Origin: Xylocopa sonorina
Taxonomy: Eukaryota; Arthropoda; Insecta; Hymenoptera; Apidae
Length of the DNA stretch: 64,000 bases
Reading direction: 5' to 3'
Assembly (NCBI RefSeq): GCF_050948175.1
Contig: NW_027490152.1
Span: 186,001-250,000 of the forward strand
Shown: piece by piece, positions 29,401-42,550 of the stretch
How positions within the stretch are numbered: the first letter of the stretch is position 1
Layout: the number at the start of each line of letters is the position of its first letter
Notes under the pieces: model-generated
Told to the model about the DNA's origin: nothing
The model's database searches: none
Seen by the model: the letters and a program-made list of their open reading frames with translations, nothing else
Made by a program: the position numbers and the translations under genes

Positions 29401-31578
29401 ATACCGCGTATACACTTCAGAAGAATGTAAGTGCGTCACATCCGTGCTAGGAAATAGGGTTTGCTGGTGTCCACGTTTCGTAACAAAAAAGGTCTAATGT
29501 TTCTTAAAACGAGATATCGCATCTCATTTCCATGTTTCGTGATAAGATATAATATTCATTGCGAAGTGTCATGAATACCGCGTATACACTTCAAAAGAAT
29601 GTAAATGCGACACATCCGTGCTAGGAAATAGCGTATGCAGATGTCTACGTGTCGTAACAATAGAGGTATAATGTTTCTTAAAACGAGATATCGTATCTCA
29701 TTTCGCTGCTTCATCATAAGATGTAATATTCATTGCGATGTGTCATGTATACCGCGTTTACTCTTCAAAAGAATGTAAATGCGACACATCCGTGCTAGGA
29801 AATAGCGTATGCAGATGTCTACGTATCGTAACAATAGAGGTCTAATGTTTCTTAAAACGAGATATCGCATCTCATTTCTATGTTTCGTGATAAGATATAG
29901 TATTCATTGCGTAGTGTCATGTATACCTCGCATTCACTTCAAGAGAATGTAAACGCGACACTTCCTTGCTAGGAAATAGGGTTTGCTGGTGTCCACGTGT
30001 CGTAACAATAAAGGTCTAATGTTTCTTAAAACGAGATATCGCATCTCATTTCCATGTTTCGTGATAAGATATAATATTCATTGCGAAGTGCCATGAATAC
30101 CGCGTATACTCTTCAAAAGAATGTAAATGCGACACATCCGTGCTAGGAAATAGCGTATGCAGATGTCTACGTATCGTAACAATAGAGGTCTAATGTTTCT
30201 TAAAACGAGATATCGCATCTCATTTCTATGTTTCGTGATAAGATATAGTATTCATTGCGTAGTGTCATGTATACCTCGCATTCACTTCAAGAGAATGTAA
30301 ACGCGACACTTCCTTGCTAGGAAATAGGGTTTGCTGGTGTCCACGTGTCGTAACAATAAAGGTCTAATGCTTCTTAAAACGAGATATCGCATCTCATTTC
30401 CATGTTTCGTGATAAGATATAATATTCATTGCGAAGTGCCATGAATACCGCGTATACACTTCAAAAGAATGTAAATGCGACACATCCGTGCTAGGAAATA
30501 GCGTATGCAGATGTCTACGTGTCGTAACAATAGAGGTATAATGTTTCTTAAAACGAGATATCGTATCTCATTTCTATGTTTCGTGACAAGATATAATATT
30601 CATTGCGAAATGTCATGTATACCTCATATTCACTTCAAAAGTATGTAAATGCGACACTTCAATGCTAGGAAATAGCGTTTGCAGATGTCCACGTATCGTA
30701 GCAATAGAGTTCTAATGCCTCTTAAATCGCGATATCGCATCTCATTTCTATGTTTCGTGATAGGATATAATATTCATTGCGAAGTGTCATGTATACCTCG
30801 TATACACTTCAAAAGAATGTAAATGCGTCACTTCCTTGCTAGGAAGTAGTGTTTGCAGATGTCCACGTATCGTAACAATAGAGTTCTAATGCCTCTTAAA
30901 TCGCGATATCGCATCTCATTTCTATGTTTCGTGAAAAGATATAATATTCATTGCGAAGTGCCATGAATACCGCGTATACACTTCAAAAGAATGTAAATGC
31001 GACACTTCCTTGCTAGGAAATAGCGTTTGCAGATGTCCACGTATCGTAACAATAGAGTTCTAATGCCTCTTAAATCGCGATATCGCATCTCATTTCTATG
31101 TTTCGTGATAAGATATAATATTCATTGCGAAGTGCCATGAATACCGCGTGTACTCTTCAAAAGAATGTAAATGCGACACATCCGTGCTAGGAAATAGCGT
31201 ATGCAGATGTCTACGTGTCGTAACAATAGAGGTATAATGTTTCTTAAAACGAGATATCGTACCTCATTTCTATGTTTCGTGACAAGATATAATACTCATT
31301 GCGAAATGTCATGTATACCTCGTATTCACTTCAAAAGTATGTAAATGCGACACTTCAATGCTAGGAAATAGCGTTGGCAGATGTCCACGTATCGTAGCAA
31401 TAGAGTTCTAATGCCTCTTAAATCGCGATATCGCATCTCATTTCTATGTTTCGTTATAAGATATAATATTCATTGCGAAGTGTCACGAATACCGCGTATA
31501 CACTTCAAAAGAATGTAAATGCGACACATCCGTGCTAGGAAATAGCGTATGCAGATGTCTACGTGTCGAAACAATAGA
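26426..31578 (+). repeat. Higher-order satellite unit 1 (5153 bp)
   Basis: It is collinear with unit 2. The offset begins at 5153 and rises to 5220 (30 x 174) after two small deletions in this copy: 9 bp near 27903, between GTA direct repeats, and 58 bp near 28098. It then reaches 5568 (32 x 174) because a 348-bp dimer present in unit 2 is missing here. The uninterrupted counterpart of the element 2 target is CCTC at 28456-28459. Confidence 0.85.
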
Positions 31579-34500
31579 GGTCTAATGTTTCTTAAAACGA
31601 GATATCGCATCTCATTTCTGTGTTTCGTGATAAGATATAGTATTCATTGCGTAGTGTCATGTATACCTCGTATTCACTTCAAAAGTATGTAAATGCGACA
31701 CTTCAATGCTAGGAAATAGCGTTTGCAGATGTCCACGTATCGTAGCAATAGAGTTCTAATGCCTCTTAAATCGCGATATCGTATCTCATTTCTATGTTTC
31801 GTGACAAGATATAATATTCATTGCGAAATGTCATGTATACCGCGTATACACTTCAAAAGAATGTAAATGCGACACATCCGTGCTAGGAAATAGCGTATGC
31901 AGATGTCTACGTGTCGTAACAATAGAGGTCTAATGTTTCTTAAAACGAGATATCGTATATCATTTCGATGCTTCATCATAAGATGTAATATTCATTGCGA
32001 TGTGTCATGTATACCTCGTATTCACTTGAAAAGAATGTAAATGCGACACTTCCTTGCTAGGAAATAGCGTTTGCAGATGTCCACGTATCGTAACAATAGA
32101 GTTCTAATGCCTCTTAAATCGCGATATCGCATCTCATTTCTATGTTTCGTTATAAGATATAATATTCATTGCGAAGTGTCACGAATACCGCGTACACACT
32201 TCAAAAGAATGTAAATGCGACACATCCGTGCTAGGAAATAGCGTATGCAGATGTCTACGTGTCGAAACAATAGAGGTCTAATGTTTCTTAAAACGAGATA
32301 TCGCATCTCATTTCTGTGTTTCGTGATAAGATATAGTATTCATTGCGTAGTGTCATGTATACCTCGTATTCACTTCAAAAGTATGTAAATGCGACACTTC
32401 AATGCTAGGAAATAGCGTTTGCAGATGTCCACGTATCGTAGCAATAGAGTTCTAATGCCTCTTAAACCGCGATATCGCATCTCATTTCTATGTTTCGTGA
32501 TAAGATATAATATTCATTGCGAAGTGCCATGAATACCGCGTATACACTTCAAAAGAATGTAAATGCGACACTTCCTTGCTAGGAAATAGCGTTTGCAGAT
32601 GTCTACGTATCGTAACAATAGAGTTCTAATGCCTCTTAAATCGCGATATCGCATCTCATTTCTATGTTTCGTGATAAGATATAATATTCATTGCGAAGTG
32701 CCATGAATACCGCGTATACTCTTCAAAAGAATGTAAATGCGACACATCCGTGCTAGGAAATAGCGTATGCAGATGTCTACGTGTCGTAACAATAGAGGTC
32801 TAATGTTTCCTAAAACGAGATATCGTATCTCATTTCTATGTTTCGTGACAAGATATAATATTCATTGCGAAATGTCATGTATACCTCGTATTCACTTCAA
32901 AAGTATGTAAATGCGACACTTCCTTGCTAGGAAATAGCGTATGCAGATGTCTACGTGTCGTAACAATAGAGGTATAATGTTTCTTAAAACGAGATATCGT
33001 ATCTCATTTCTATGTTTCGTGACAAGATATAATATTCATTGCGAAATGTCATGTATACCTCGTATTCACTTCAAAAGTATGTAAATGCGACACTTCAATG
33101 CTAGGAAATAGCGTTTGCAGATGTCCACGTATCGTAGCAATAGAGTACTAATGCCTCTTAAATCGCGATATCGCATCTCATTTCTATGTTTCGTGATAAG
33201 ATATAGTATTCATTGCGAAGTGTCATGAATACCGCGTATACACTTCAAAAGAATGTAAGTGCGACACATCCGTGCTAGGAAATAGCGTATGCAGATGTCT
33301 ACGTGTCGTAACAATAGAGGTATAATGTTTCTTAAAACGAGATATCGTATCTCATTTCGATGCTTCATCATAAGATGTAATATTCATTGCGATGTGTCAT
33401 GTATACCTCGTATTCACTTCAAAAGAATGTAAATGCGACACTTCCTTGCTAGGAAATAGCGTTTGCAGATGTCCACGTATCGTAACAATAGAGTTCTAAT
33501 GCCTCTTAAATCGCGATATCGCATCTCATTTCTATGTTTCGTGATAAGATATAATATTCATTGCGAAATGTCATGTATACCTCGTATTCACTTCAAAAGT
33601 ATGTAAATGCGACACTTCAATGCTAGGAAATAGCGTTTGCAGATGTCCACGTATCGTAGCAATAGAGTTCTAATGCCTCTTAAATCGCGTTATCGCATCT
33701 CATTTCTATGTTTCGTGATAAGATATAATATTCATTGCGAAGTGTCATGAATACCGCGTATACACTTCAAAAGAATGTAAATGCGACACGTCCGTGCTAG
33801 GAAATAGCGTATGCAGATGTCTACGTGTCGTAACAATAGAGGTCTAATGTTTCTTAAAACGAGATATCGTATCTCATTTCGATGCTTCATCATAAGATGT
33901 AATATTCATTGCGATGTGTCATGTTTACCTCGTATTCACTTCAAAAGAATGTAAATGCGACACTTCAATGCTAGGAAATAGCGTTTGCAGATGTCCACGT
34001 ATCGTAACAATAGAGTTCTAATGCCTATTAAACCGCGATATCGCATCTTATTTCTATGTTTCGTGATAAGATATAGTATTCATTGCGAAGTGTCATGAAT
34101 ACCGCGTATACACTTCAAAAGAATGTAAATGCGACACATCCGTGCTAGGAAATAGCGTATGCAGATGTCTACGTGTCGTAACAATAGAGGTCTAATGTTT
34201 CTTAAAACGAGATATTGTATCTCATTTCGACGCTTCATCATAAGATGTAATATTCATTGCGAAATGTCATGTATACCTCGTATTCACTTCAAAAGTATGT
34301 AAATGCGACACATCAATGCTAGGAAATAGCATTTGCAGATGTCCACGTATCGTAGCAATAGAGTACTAATGCCTCTTAAATCGCGATATCGCATCTCATT
34401 TCTATGTTTCGTGATAAGATATAATATTCATTGCGAAGTGTCATGAATACCGCGTATACACTTCAAAAGAATGTAAATGCGACACATCCGTGCTAGGAAA

Positions 34501-37146
34501 TAGCGTATGCAGATGTCTACGTGTCGTAACAATAGAGGTATAATGTTTCTTAAAACGAGATATCGTATCTCATTTCGCTGCTTCATCATAAGATGTAATA
34601 TTCATTGCGATGTGTCATGTATACCGCGTTTACTCTTCAAAAGAATGTAAATGCGACACATCCGTGCTAGGAAATAGCGTATGCAGATGTCTACGTATCG
34701 TAACAATAGAGGTCTAATGTTTCTTAAAACGAGATATCGCATCTCATTTCTATGTTTCGTGATAAGATATAGTATTCATTGCGTAGTGTCATGTATACCT
34801 CGCATTCACTTCAAGAGAATGTAAACGCGACACTTCCTTGCTAGGAAATAGGGTTTGCTGGTGTCCACGTGTCGTAACAATAAAGGTCTAATGTTTCTTA
34901 AAACGAGATATCGCATCTCATTTCCATGTTTCGTGATAAGATATAATATTCATTGCGAAGTGCCATGAATACCGCGTATACACTTCAAAAGAATGTAAGT
35001 GCGTCACATCCGTGCTAGGAAATAGGGTTTGCTGGTGTCCACGTTTCGTAACAAAAAAGGTCTAATGTTTCTTAAAACGAGATATCGCATCTCATTTCCA
35101 TGTTTCGTGATAAGATATAATATTCATTGCGAAGTGTCATGAATACCGCGTATACACTTCAAAAGAATGTAAATGCGACACATCCGTGCTAGGAAATAGC
35201 GTATGCAGATGTCTACGTGTCGTAACAATAGAGGTATAATGTTTCTTAAAACGAGATATCGTATCTCATTTCGCTGCTTCATCATAAGATGTAATATTCA
35301 TTGCGATGTGTCATGTATACCGCGTTTACTCTTCAAAAGAATGTAAATGCGACACATCCGTGCTAGGAAATAGCGTATGCAGATGTCTACGTATCGTAAC
35401 AATAGAGGTCTAATGTTTCTTAAAACGAGATATCGCATCTCATTTCTATGTTTCGTGATAAGATATAGTATTCATTGCGTAGTGTCATGTATACCTCGCA
35501 TTCACTTCAAGAGAATGTAAACGCGACACTTCCTTGCTAGGAAATAGGGTTTGCTGGTGTCCACGTGTCGTAACAATAAAGGTCTAATGTTTCTTAAAAC
35601 GAGATATCGCATCTCATTTCCATGTTTCGTGATAAGATATAATATTCATTGCGAAGTGCCATGAATACCGCGTATACTCTTCAAAAGAATGTAAATGCGA
35701 CACATCCGTGCTAGGAAATAGCGTATGCAGATGTCTACGTATCGTAACAATAGAGGTCTAATGTTTCTTAAAACGAGATATCGCATCTCATTTCTATGTT
35801 TCGTGATAAGATATAGTATTCATTGCGTAGTGTCATGTATACCTCGCATTCACTTCAAGAGAATGTAAACGCGACACTTCCTTGCTAGGAAATAGGGTTT
35901 GCTGGTGTCCACGTGTCGTAACAATAAAGGTCTAATGTTTCTTAAAACGAGATATCGCATCTCATTTCCATGTTTCGTGATAAGATATAATATTCATTGC
36001 GAAGTGCCATGAATACCGCGTATACACTTCAAAAGAATGTAAATGCGACACATCCGTGCTAGGAAATAGCGTATGCAGATGTCTACGTGTCGTAACAATA
36101 GAGGTATAATGTTTCTTAAAACGAGATATCGTATCTCATTTCTATGTTTCGTGACAAGATATAATATTCATTGCGAAATGTCATGTATACCTCATATTCA
36201 CTTCAAAAGTATGTAAATGCGACACTTCAATGCTAGGAAATAGCGTTTGCAGATGTCCACGTATCGTAGCAATAGAGTTCTAATGCCTCTTAAATCGCGA
36301 TATCGCATCTCATTTCTATGTTTCGTGATAGGATATAATATTCATTGCGAAGTGTCATGTATACCTCGTATACACTTCAAAAGAATGTAAATGCGTCACT
36401 TCCTTGCTAGGAAGTAGTGTTTGCAGATGTCCACGTATCGTAACAATAGAGTTCTAATGCCTCTTAAATCGCGATATCGCATCTCATTTCTATGTTTCGT
36501 GAAAAGATATAATATTCATTGCGAAGTGCCATGAATACCGCGTATACACTTCAAAAGAATGTAAATGCGACACTTCCTTGCTAGGAAATAGCGTTTGCAG
36601 ATGTCCACGTATCGTAACAATAGAGTTCTAATGCCTCTTAAATCGCGATATCGCATCTCATTTCTATGTTTCGTGATAAGATATAATATTCATTGCGAAG
36701 TGCCATGAATACCGCGTGTACTCTTCAAAAGAATGTAAATGCGACACATCCGTGCTAGGAAATAGCGTATGCAGATGTCTACGTGTCGTAACAATAGAGG
36801 TATAATGTTTCTTAAAACGAGATATCGTACCTCATTTCTATGTTTCGTGACAAGATATAATACTCATTGCGAAATGTCATGTATACCTCGTATTCACTTC
36901 AAAAGTATGTAAATGCGACACTTCAATGCTAGGAAATAGCGTTGGCAGATGTCCACGTATCGTAGCAATAGAGTTCTAATGCCTCTTAAATCGCGATATC
37001 GCATCTCATTTCTATGTTTCGTTATAAGATATAATATTCATTGCGAAGTGTCACGAATACCGCGTATACACTTCAAAAGAATGTAAATGCGACACATCCG
37101 TGCTAGGAAATAGCGTATGCAGATGTCTACGTGTCGAAACAATAGA
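31579..37146 (+). repeat. Higher-order satellite unit 2 (5568 bp, 32 monomers)
   Basis: This is the most regular copy of the unit, exactly 32 x 174 bp. Its end matches the end of unit 1 (31561-31620 against 37129-37188), so the units are head to tail. The counterpart of the element 2 target is CCTC at 33676-33679, uninterrupted. Boundaries are set by where monomer identity stops matching and may be off by up to one monomer. Confidence 0.85.
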
Positions 37147-39490
37147 GGTCTAATGTTTCTTAAAACGAGATATCGCATCTCATTTCTGTGTTTCGTGATA
37201 AGATATAGTATTCATTGCGTAGTGTCATGTATACCTCGTATTCACTTCAAAAGTATGTAAATGCGACACTCCAATGCTAGGAAATAGCGTTTGCAGATGT
37301 CCACGTATCGTAGCAATAGAGTTCTAATGCCTCTTAAATCGCGATATCGCATCTCATTTCTATGTTTCGTGATAAGATATAGTATTCAGTGCGAAGTGTC
37401 ATGAATACCGCGTATACACTTCAAAAGAATGTAAATGCGACACTTCCTTGCTAGGAAATAGCGTATGCAGATGTCTACGTGTCGTAACGATAGAGGTATA
37501 ATGTTTCTTAAAACGAGATATCATATCTCATTTCTATGATTCGTGACAAGATATAATATTCATTGCGAAATGTCATGTATACCTCGTATTCACTTCAAAA
37601 GAATGTAAATGCGACACTTCCTTGCTAGGAAATAGCGTTTGCAGATGTCCACGTATCGTAACAATAGAGTTCTAATGCCTCTTAAATCGCGATATCGCAT
37701 CTCATTTCTATGTTTCGTTATAAGATATAATATTCATTGCGAAGTGTCACGAATACCGCGTATACACTTCAAAAGAATGAAAATGCGACACATCCGTGCT
37801 AGGAAATAGCGTATGCAGATGTCTACGTGTCGAAACAATAGAGGTCTAATGTTTCCTAAAACGAGATATCGTATCTCATTTCTATGTTTCGTGATAAGGT
37901 ATAATATTCATTGCGAAGTGTCATGAATACCGCGTATACACTTCAAAAGAATGTAAATGCGACACGTCCGTGCTAGGAAATAGCGTATGCAGATGTCTAC
38001 GTGTCGTAACAATAGAGGTCTAATGTTTCTTAAAACGAGATATCTTATCTCATTTCGATGCTTCATCATAAGATGTAATATTCATTGCGATGTGTCATGT
38101 ATACCTCGTATTCACTTCAAAAGAATGTAAATGCGACACATCCGTGCTAGGAAATAGCGTATGCAGATGTCTACGTGTCGTAACACTAGAAGTCTAATGT
38201 TTCTTAAAGCGAGATATCGTATCTCATTTCGATGCTTCATCATAAGATGTAATATTCATTGCGATGTGTCATGTATACCTCGTATTCACTTCAAAAGAAT
38301 GTAAATGCGACACTTCCTTGCCAGGAAATAGCGTTTGCAGATGTCCACGTATCGTAACAATGGAGTTCTAATGCCTCTTAAACCGCGATATCGCATCTCA
38401 TTTCTATGTTTCGTGATAAGATATAGTATTCATAGCGAAGTGTCATGAATACCGCGTATACACTTCAAAAGAATGTAAATGCGACACATCCGTGCTAGGA
38501 AATAGCGTATGCAGATGTCTACGTGTCGTAACAATAGAGGTATAATGATTCTTAAAACGAGATATCGTATCTCATTTCTATGTTTCGTGATAAGATATAA
38601 TATTCATTGCGAAATGTCATGTATACCTTGTATTCACTTCAAAAGTATATAAATGCGACACTTCAATGCTAGGAAATAGCGATTGCAGATGTCCAGGTAT
38701 CGTAGCAATAGAGTTCTAATGCCTCTTAAATCGCGATATCGCATCTCATTTCTATGTTTCGTGATAAGATATAATATTCATTGCGAAGTGTCATGAATAC
38801 CGCGTATACACTTCAAAAGAATGTAAATGCGACACATCCGTGCTAGGAAATAGCGTATGCAGATGTCTACGTGTCGTAACAATAGAGGTCTAATGTTTCT
38901 TAAAACGAGATAACGTATCTCATTTCGATGCTTCTTCCTAAGATGTAATATTCATTGCGATGTGTCATGTATACCTCGTATTCACTTCAAAAGAATGTAA
39001 ATGCGACACATCCGTGCTAGGAAATAGCGTATGCAGATGTCTACGTGTCGTAACACTAGAGGTCTAATGTTTCTTAAAACGAGATATCGTATCTCATTTC
39101 GATGCTTCATCATAAGATGTAATATTCATTGCGATGTGTCAGGTATACCTCGTATTCACTTCAAAAGAATGTAAATGCGACACTTCCTTGCCTGGAAATA
39201 GCGTTTGCAGATGTCCACGTATCGTAACAATAGAGTTCTAATGCCTCTTAAATCGCGATATCGCATCTCATTTCTATGTTTCGTGATAAGATATAATATT
39301 CATTGCGAAGTGTCATGAATACCGCGTATACACTTCAAAAGAATGTAAATGCGACACGTCCGTGCTAGGAAATAGCGTATGCAGATGTCTACGTGTCGTA
39401 ACAATAGAGGTCTAATGTTTCTTAAAACGAGATATCGCAACTCATTTCCCTGTTTCGTGATTAGATATAGTATTCATTGCGAAATGTCAT
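37147..39490 (+). repeat. Satellite stretch without clear large-scale periodicity
   Basis: It contains type A and B monomers with many private variants (for example TATCTTATCTC, AACACTAGAAGTC, CCAGGTATCG), and no long duplication was noticed beyond dimers. Greater divergence suggests an older or less homogenised part of the array. Confidence 0.5.
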
Positions 39491-42400
39491 GTATACCGCG
39501 TATACACTTCAAAAGAATGTAAATGCGACACATCCGTGCTAGGAAATAGCGTATGCAGATGTCTACGTGTCGTAACAATAGAGGTCTAATGTTTCTTAAA
39601 ACGAGATATCGCATCTCATTTCTGTGTTTCGTGATAAGATATAGTATTCATTGCTTAGTGTCATGTACACCTCGTATTCACTTCAAAAGTATGTAAATGC
39701 GACACTTCAATACTAGGAAATAGCGTTTGCAGATGTCCACGTATCGTAGCAATAGAGTTCTAATGCCTCTTAAATCGCGATATCGCCTCTCATTTCTATG
39801 TTTCTTGATAAGATATAATATTCATTGCGAAGTGTCATGAATACCGCGTATACACTTCAAAAGAATGTAAATGCGACACATCCGTGCTAGGAAATAGCGT
39901 ATGCAGATGTCTACGTGTCGTAACAATAGAGGTCTAATGTTTCTTAAAACGAAATATTGTATCTCATTTCGATGCTTCATCATAAGATGTAATATTCATT
40001 GCGATGTGTCATGTATACCTCGTATTCACTTCAAAAGAGTGTAAATGCGACACTTCCTTGCTAGGAAATAGCGTTTGCAGATGTCCACGTATCGTAACAA
40101 TAGAGTTCTAATGCCTCTTAAATCGCGATATCGCATCTCATTTCTATGTTTCGTTATAAGATATAATATTCATTGCGAAGTGTCACGAATACTGCGTATA
40201 CACTTCAAAAGAATGAAAATGCGACTCATCCGTGCTAGGAAATAGCGTATGCAGATGTCTACGTGTCGAAACAATAGAGATCTAATGTTTCTTAAAACGA
40301 AATATTGTATCTCATTTCGATGCTTCATCATAAGATGTAATATTCATTGCGATGTGTCATGTATACCTCGTATTCACTTCAAAAGAGTGTAAATGCGACA
40401 CTTCCTTGCTAGGAAATAGCGTTTGCAGATGTCCACGTATCGTAGCAATAGAGTTCTAATGCCTCTTAAATCGCGATATCGCATCTCATTTCTATGTTTC
40501 GTGATAAGATATAGTATTCATTGCGAAGTGTCATGAATACCGCGTATACACTTCAAAAGAATGTAAGTGCGTCACATCCGTGCTAGGAAATAGGGTTTGC
40601 TGGTGTCCACGTTTCGTAACAATAAAGGTCTAATGTTTCTTAAAACGAGATATCGCATCTCATTGCCATGTTTCGTGATAAGATATAATATTCATTGCGA
40701 AGTGTCATGAATACCGCGTATACACTTCAAAAGAATGTAAATGCGACACATCCGTGCTAGGAAATAGCGTATGCAGATGTCTACGTGTCGTAACAATAGA
40801 GGTCTAATGCCTCTTAAATCGCGATATCGCATCTCATTTCTATGTTTCGTGATAAGATATAATATTCATTGCGAAGTGCCATGAATACCGCGTATACACT
40901 TCAAAAGAATGTAAATGCGACACATCCGTGCTAGGAAATAGCGTATGCAGATGTCTGCGTGTCGAAACAATAGAGGTCTAATGTTTCTTAAAACGAGATA
41001 TCGCATCTCATTTCTGTGTTTCGTGATAAGATATAGTATTCATTGCGTAGTGTCATGTATACCTCGTATTCACTTCAAAAGTATGTAAATGCGACACTTC
41101 AATGCTAGGAAATAGCGTTTGCAGATGTCCACGTATCGTAGCAATAGAGTTCTAATGCCTCTTAAATCGCGATATCGCCTCTCATTTCTATGTTTCTTGA
41201 TAAGATATAATATTCATTGCGAAGTGTCATGAATACCGCGTATACACTTCAAAAGAATGTAAATGCGACACATCCGTGCTAGGAAATAGCGTATGCAGAT
41301 GTCTACGTGTCGTAACAATAGAGGTCTAATGTTTCTTAAAACGAAATATTGTATCTCATTTCGATGCTTCATCATAAGATGTAATATTCATTGCGATGTG
41401 TCATGTATACCTCGTATTCACTTCAAAAGAGTGTAAATGCGACACTTCCTTGCTAGGAAATAGCGTTTGCAGATGTCCACGTATCGTAACAATAGAGTTC
41501 TAATGCCTCTTAAATCGCGATATCGCATCTCATTTCTATGTTTCGTTATAAGATATAATATTCATTGCGAAGTGTCACGAATACTGCGTATACACTTCAA
41601 AAGAATGAAAATGCGACTCATCCGTGCTAGGAAATAGCGTATGCAGATGTCTACGTGTCGAAACAATAGAGATCTAATGTTTCTTAAAACGAAATATTGT
41701 ATCTCATTTCGATGCTTCATCATAAGATGTAATATTCATTGCGATGTGTCATGTATACCTCGTATTCACTTCAAAAGAGTGTAAATGCGACACTTCCTTG
41801 CTAGGAAATAGCGTTTGCAGATGTCCACGTATCGTAGCAATAGAGTTCTAATGCCTCTTAAATCGCGATATCGCATCTCATTTCTATGTTTCGTGATAAG
41901 ATATAGTATTCATTGCGAAGTGTCATGAATACCGCGTATACACTTCAAAAGAATGTAAGTGCGTCACATCCGTGCTAGGAAATAGGGTTTGCTGGTGTCC
42001 ACGTTTCGTAACAATAAAGGTCTAATGTTTCTTAAAACGAGATATCGCATCTCATTGCCATGTTTCGTGATAAGATATAATATTCATTGCGAAGTGTCAT
42101 GAATACCGCGTATACACTTCAAAAGAATGTAAATGCGACACATCCGTGCTAGGAAATAGCGTATGCAGATGTCTACGTGTCGTAACAATAGAGGTCTAAT
42201 GCCTCTTAAATCGCGATATCGCATCTCATTTCTATGTTTCGTGATAAGATATAATATTCATTGCGAAGTGCCATGAATACCGCGTATACACTTCAAAAGA
42301 ATGTAAATGCGACACATCCGTGCTAGGAAATAGCGTATGCAGATGTCTGCGTGTCGAAACAATAGAGGTCTAATGTTTCTTAAAACGAGATATCGCATCT

Positions 42401-42550
42401 CATTTCTGTGTTTCGTGATAAGATATAGTATTCATTGCGTAGTGTCATGTATACCTCGTATTCACTTCAAAAGTATGTAAATGCGACACTTCAATGCTAG
42501 GAAATAGCGTTTGCAGATGTCCACGTATCGTAGCAATAGAGTTCTAATGC
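39490..42550 (+). repeat. 8-monomer higher-order duplication (1392 bp period)
   Basis: TATCGCCTCTCATTTC at 39781 and 41173 lie 1392 bp apart (8 x 174), and neighbouring monomers match in order, including the odd GCGACTCATCCG and AACGAAATATTG variants. Ends are approximate. Confidence 0.8.
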
